A stretch of 64,000 nucleotides of DNA, taken from assembly GCA_037903475.1 (NCBI GenBank), contig JBAJFG010000545.1, forward strand, positions 1,054,001-1,118,000, read 5' to 3'. The DNA comes from Ancylostoma caninum (taxonomy: Eukaryota; Nematoda; Chromadorea; Rhabditida; Ancylostomatidae). Below are positions 60,505 to 64,000 of this stretch, piece after piece. The position numbers were made by a program, and so were the translations under genes. Each line of letters begins with the position of its first letter. Position 1 is the stretch's first letter. The notes under the pieces were generated by a model. The model was not told the DNA's origin, did not search any database, and was given only the letters and a program-made list of their open reading frames with translations.

Positions 60505-61410
60505 TGGTAGAAAACAAGTTAACAAAATTGCCCGAAATTTTGTCCTTCGATTATCGCTTTTCAGAAGGTCACCTGATGGTAAAGGTCTTTCCAGACCATA
60601 TACGCCAACGCGAGTAACGAGCACATATTTTGAAATCCCAATAAAGGTACTGTATTCGCTGCCGCTACCGTAGTCAGCTTTGGATAACTAGTGAAGCTAT
60701 TGCAGATATACGAAGGCGGAAGACTGACACGACACATACGAGACTGGAAAGTTGGCGACAATATTGAATGGCGTGGATCGTATAATGAGAATATCTACTG
60801 GATGGACACAAAGGTTTGAGAGCCAAAGTAAAGTGATACGAGTTATCCTGCACTGGTTTTCCAGATTTCTCACCTTCTTCTCGTCGCTGGCGGAACCGGT
60901 ATCGCACCATTCATACGTATTGTCGAGGATGTTCTGAAAGACGAGGACACGGAAACTCGGATTCGCTTAGTGTACTGCGTCAGGAGCGCAGCAGACGTCC
61001 TGTTCAAGGATCAGCTTGTGGAATGGGCACGTCACTGGAACGTTATCATAGTCATATGTGGGGTTGGAGTAGAGGTGAGTGCGTTACAAAGTTGATGGTT
61101 GCATCAAAAATTGATTTTTTTTAATCTCTAAGGACTCTCTACCGATTCTATTTGAACGGGTAGATGCTAGATTGACAGAAGACGTGTTCCAACAGCAGCT
61201 TGAAGCGCTTACTGGAGGAGATCTTCAGGAGGCACTGGTAATTTTTGTAACCGTCCTGGTGCCGAAATCTGGATAAAATCCTGAATTTACTTACAATGTT
61301 TTAATGTTTAGGTTAGCGTCTGCGGCAGAGTCGCCCTGGAAAAGGACGTTGTGAATTTCGCTACGAGGGCTGGTGTGGAACCTTCCAGAATAGTTCGCTT
61401 TCCAGCTTAG
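60505..61410 (+). CDS. Cytochrome-b5-reductase-like protein, C-terminal half (end of FAD domain and NAD-binding domain)
   Basis: Exons: one ending at 60584 (5' boundary unclear, between 60505 and 60565), then 60706-60813, 60865-61074, 61133-61237 and 61312-61410 with stop TAG; the last four are in phase. It reads EGHLMVK then IYEGGRLTRHIRDWKVGDNI and EWRG, the FAD-domain segment KIYxxGxLSxH...GDxIEWRG of cytochrome b5 reductases. Next comes LLLVAGGTGIAPFIRIV, the NAD-binding GGTGIAP loop, then RLVYCVRSAADVLFKDQLVEW and finally VSVCGRVALEKDVVNFATRAG. The last matches the C-terminal CGP-type motif, with Arg in place of Pro. The best family match by eye is CYB5RL-type. No start codon or N-terminal domain is found nearby; these occur at 28.9-30.2 kb on the same strand. 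Confidence 0.75.
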
Positions 61411-63454
61411 AAAGTTTGCGTGATGGCCCAGTGTCCGCCTTTGATGTGATCTGTGTTGTTAGGCATTCCATGGGTGTTTAAGGTGCGTATTTGTTGTTGT
61501 TGTTTTTTTTTTCTGGAATAAGACAGGATTAAGGGTATATGCGCGCGAAAATATATACCGAAAACATCAGTAGTGATTTCTGGAAACTTGAAGAAGAAAA
61601 AGCTTAGATAAAATGGAGGTAGTCGTGCCATATATTTTCATGTCATCCTACTTGAGTTTTGTCCTTTCTTCCATACTTACTAGAATATCGTACACTAGCT
61701 GTAGTACTGTGATGATTGTGGCGCATCATTTTGGTACATTGAATAGGCAAATAAATAAATAAATAATACATAGTGAAGCAAAGATTTATTAAACATCTGC
61801 TGTGCAATTTCTTGCCGTTCGATCTTCAATCAGGGTCGGAATGGAAATCTTCTGAAGGGAGTTAGAATCCTTGGTTTTGATTTTTTTTCGTAGTTTTTGA
61901 CATGCGTAAAACCGAATAATTTGATTTGTTCAATTATTCATCTAGGACTAGATCCAAAGTAACGAAATGTTCAGAAAAAGAATAGACCTAAATGACGTAT
62001 ATCATTCCTGAAGGATTGTACTGCTCCTTCTTTTTCAAAGAGCTGAACTATAGACTTATTCGAAATCGAATAAGTCGAATTTCGAATGAATTGATAGGTA
62101 TATATACATTATTCTGTCGTAGCTATAGTTTTTGGGCACCATTTTCATCTAGGACTCATATACAAGTCTTTATTTCAAATGTGCTTGAAAAGGGAAAAAT
62201 ATGTAGAGCCTGCTTCAAAAATCAGGATAACAGCGTAGTAAATTTCCTTGAGTTTTGAAATCTAAATATATTATAGCATAAGCCTCATCGACATCATGAA
62301 GTAATTCAGTGTTTATACTATTCATTTCATTTTATGTATATTTTTTATATGAGGTTTAGTTGGAAATTTTAGAAAATAAAGCCTCAAAGGAAAACTTCCG
62401 TGGATGCCATCTTGATTATTCCACGCATGGGCAAGCAAAGAATCCACATAATTTATTGTTGCATCAGTTCACAGTTGTGATTTGAGTACAGTTTTTTCCA
62501 GCATCTGTCTCACTTTCAAGAAATCCTTATTTTCTGAAATTTTTAAACTGTTTTCGCCAGTGTTGCAATTAACAGATGGCGAGTTTATTCATCGCCGTCT
62601 GAATTTCAGCACATTGTTTATTGTTTAGGCTTTTTTTTGCCCTGTCTGCTAGCCAATACACAGCGTGCTGGCGCAATGCAATATCTGCGGTGACTAATAA
62701 TTTCGCGCAGCTAGTCATCGCTCAAAAATTCGTTGTTTGCCTAACCAAGAAGTGCATCCGCCATTTCAATACCCCTGTACCGCGTCAGTGTACTCTTTTG
62801 TTTGCCTTTTTACGTTCCAATCCCACGTCTTTCACAACAGAATGGCGTTATTCAACCGCATTAAATATGGAGACAAGTATTTACTATTCCTATTTACTAT
62901 TCGAACTATATAGCAATAATATTGATATGAAAGTGAAATTTGAAAGACGCATAGTATAAAGTAGACCTTAACTGATAAATATGAAATCGACAGGTGGTCG
63001 CTGTGAAAAGGAGTGAGGAATCAATTTTTATGAAAGTTGAAAAATTTCACAGTGGTACACCTTTTTTCAACCCCGCGGGTTTTCAATGATTTCTTCGCCG
63101 TTTTTGCATCCTCCTGCTGCTGCTAGCTTTTTTAGATGCCTTACTATACTGGTTCATCAATTTTTAAGCTGCCTCATACATGAAAAAGCTCTCAGCATTC
63201 GATTGAAATATGTGTACTTATGTTAGTAGCAGTCTCGGTCTGAGAGGGTGTAAGGTGGAAGCGAACGATTTTTTGATGGACAATTTGGAATAAAGCAATG
63301 TTTGCTTGATTTTCATCGCGTGTTTTTTTTTTCGAGATACACCTGAAAAAAGCAGTTAAAGAAAGTCATACTTATTAATCACAGGAAGGAAATTCGCATA
63401 ATGATTGTGCTAAAGAATCAGTGAAGATGGAGCTTCTGCAGATTATTGTATGAA
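61411..63454. other. Intergenic, AT-rich
   Basis: An AAATAAATAAATAAAT run at 61750-61768 could serve as poly(A) signals of the reductase gene. Other content: self-complementary TTCGAAATCGAA words near 62057-62087 and an unsupported 112-codon frame at 62621-62959. Nothing firm. Confidence 0.35.
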
Positions 63455-63576
63455 ATGTCCGATTATTTCAGCTTTGATCCCTTGCCTCCATTCAGAATTT
63501 GGCTCGAATATGCTTCAACTCAGCCTAATAGCTTCAATAATCTAAACGGTGACGTGCCATGTATTCATGCATGTCG
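63455..63576 (+). CDS. First exon of a gene leaving the window, possibly pyridoxamine-phosphate-oxidase-like
   Basis: ATG at 63455 opens MSDYFSFDPLPPFRIWLEYA, continuing to NGDVPCIHAC and ending at a good donor (CG/GTAAGC) after 40 codons plus two bases. The DPxxPFxxW..A pattern followed by a small-hydrophobic strand resembles the N-terminus of pyridoxamine 5'-phosphate oxidase (PNPO), but one exon is too little to be sure. No following exon could be identified before the window ends. The composition reads as true coding sequence. Confidence 0.4.
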
Positions 63577-64000
63577 GTAAGCTTGTGACGCCTGGTAACA
63601 CTTGAGAGATTAATAAACTTGTTAGGGCAAATTGTAGCGGTGGAATAACTTAGCTCCAATAGGCACATCTGTTTGGAATAAGCGATGAAGAGTTGGTGAA
63701 TCTATCCAGATCCACGGGAAATAAATTACTGGATTCCCACTGGATTGGTTTCCAATACATAAACCTTGCGTCAGTGTTACATAGCCGTTGAAGCAATCCT
63801 GGAGTGAATTAAGGCCTTCTCCCGGATGTTTGCGGCTTTCTAAGCAACTTGGTTCAACTTCCTAGCTCTTGTCTGGAACAATATTAAATAAAAGTGTAGC
63901 GCTTGTGTCATCGACAGATGATTTTCAGGATATTCTACTCTAATTGTCCATTCTTTGCAAATTTTCACTTGTTGAGGCGGTCCGGAGCGAGCTTGGATCA
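63577..64000. other. Right edge of the window; presumed intron
   Basis: No exon that continues the 63455-63576 frame was found. Confidence 0.3.

Overview
The window looks like nuclear DNA of a parasitic nematode, most likely a strongylid of the hookworm type. The reasons are intron-rich genes with TTTCAG-type acceptors, ATGs lying just behind acceptor sites with no matching upstream exon (the pattern of spliced-leader trans-splicing), a close homologue of the C. elegans RNA phosphatase PIR-1, an RTE-clade retrotransposon, a Penelope-type GIY-YIG fragment, and many small inverted-repeat elements. No bacterial-style features are present. Gene models below were joined by hand from splice sites and codon phase. 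They are predictions, but in the better ones every junction keeps frame.

Layout. 0.7-12.7 kb, minus strand: a long gene of about 14 exons encoding an unrecognised protein with repeated beta-rich modules and a Pro/Ser-rich tail. Its start codon overlaps the stop of a small membrane-protein reading frame (12.66-13.1 kb). 15.6-27.7 kb, minus: a complete ten-exon SAS10/UTP3 homologue (small-subunit ribosome biogenesis). Its last intron holds a probable plus-strand gene of unknown function (15.95-17.5 kb). 28.9-30.2 kb, plus: the N-terminal half of a cytochrome-b5-reductase-like flavoprotein. 30.6-32.3 kb, minus: a complete pir-1 homologue. 36.0-40.5 kb: a Penelope-type fragment and then a full-length, uninterrupted RTE-type LINE flanked by a perfect 20-bp target-site duplication. 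42-46 kb: an ATTC/ATTT microsatellite and an inverted-repeat element. 51.1-56.7 kb, plus: a seven-exon type II membrane glycosyltransferase-like gene with a tRNA-Glu(UUC) in its last intron. 60.5-61.4 kb, plus: the C-terminal (NAD-binding) half of a cytochrome-b5-reductase-like protein. 63.45 kb, plus: a first exon of a gene that leaves the window.

The most striking feature is that the reductase N-terminal exons at 29-30 kb and C-terminal exons at 60.5-61.4 kb are on the same strand and complementary in content. This suggests one gene with an intron of about 30 kb that houses pir-1, the transposons, the glycosyltransferase gene and the tRNA. A rearrangement or assembly error is the alternative. 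Functionally the genes look unrelated (ribosome biogenesis, small-RNA metabolism, redox, glycosylation). Apart from the overlapping pair at 12.66 kb there is no sign of an operon.
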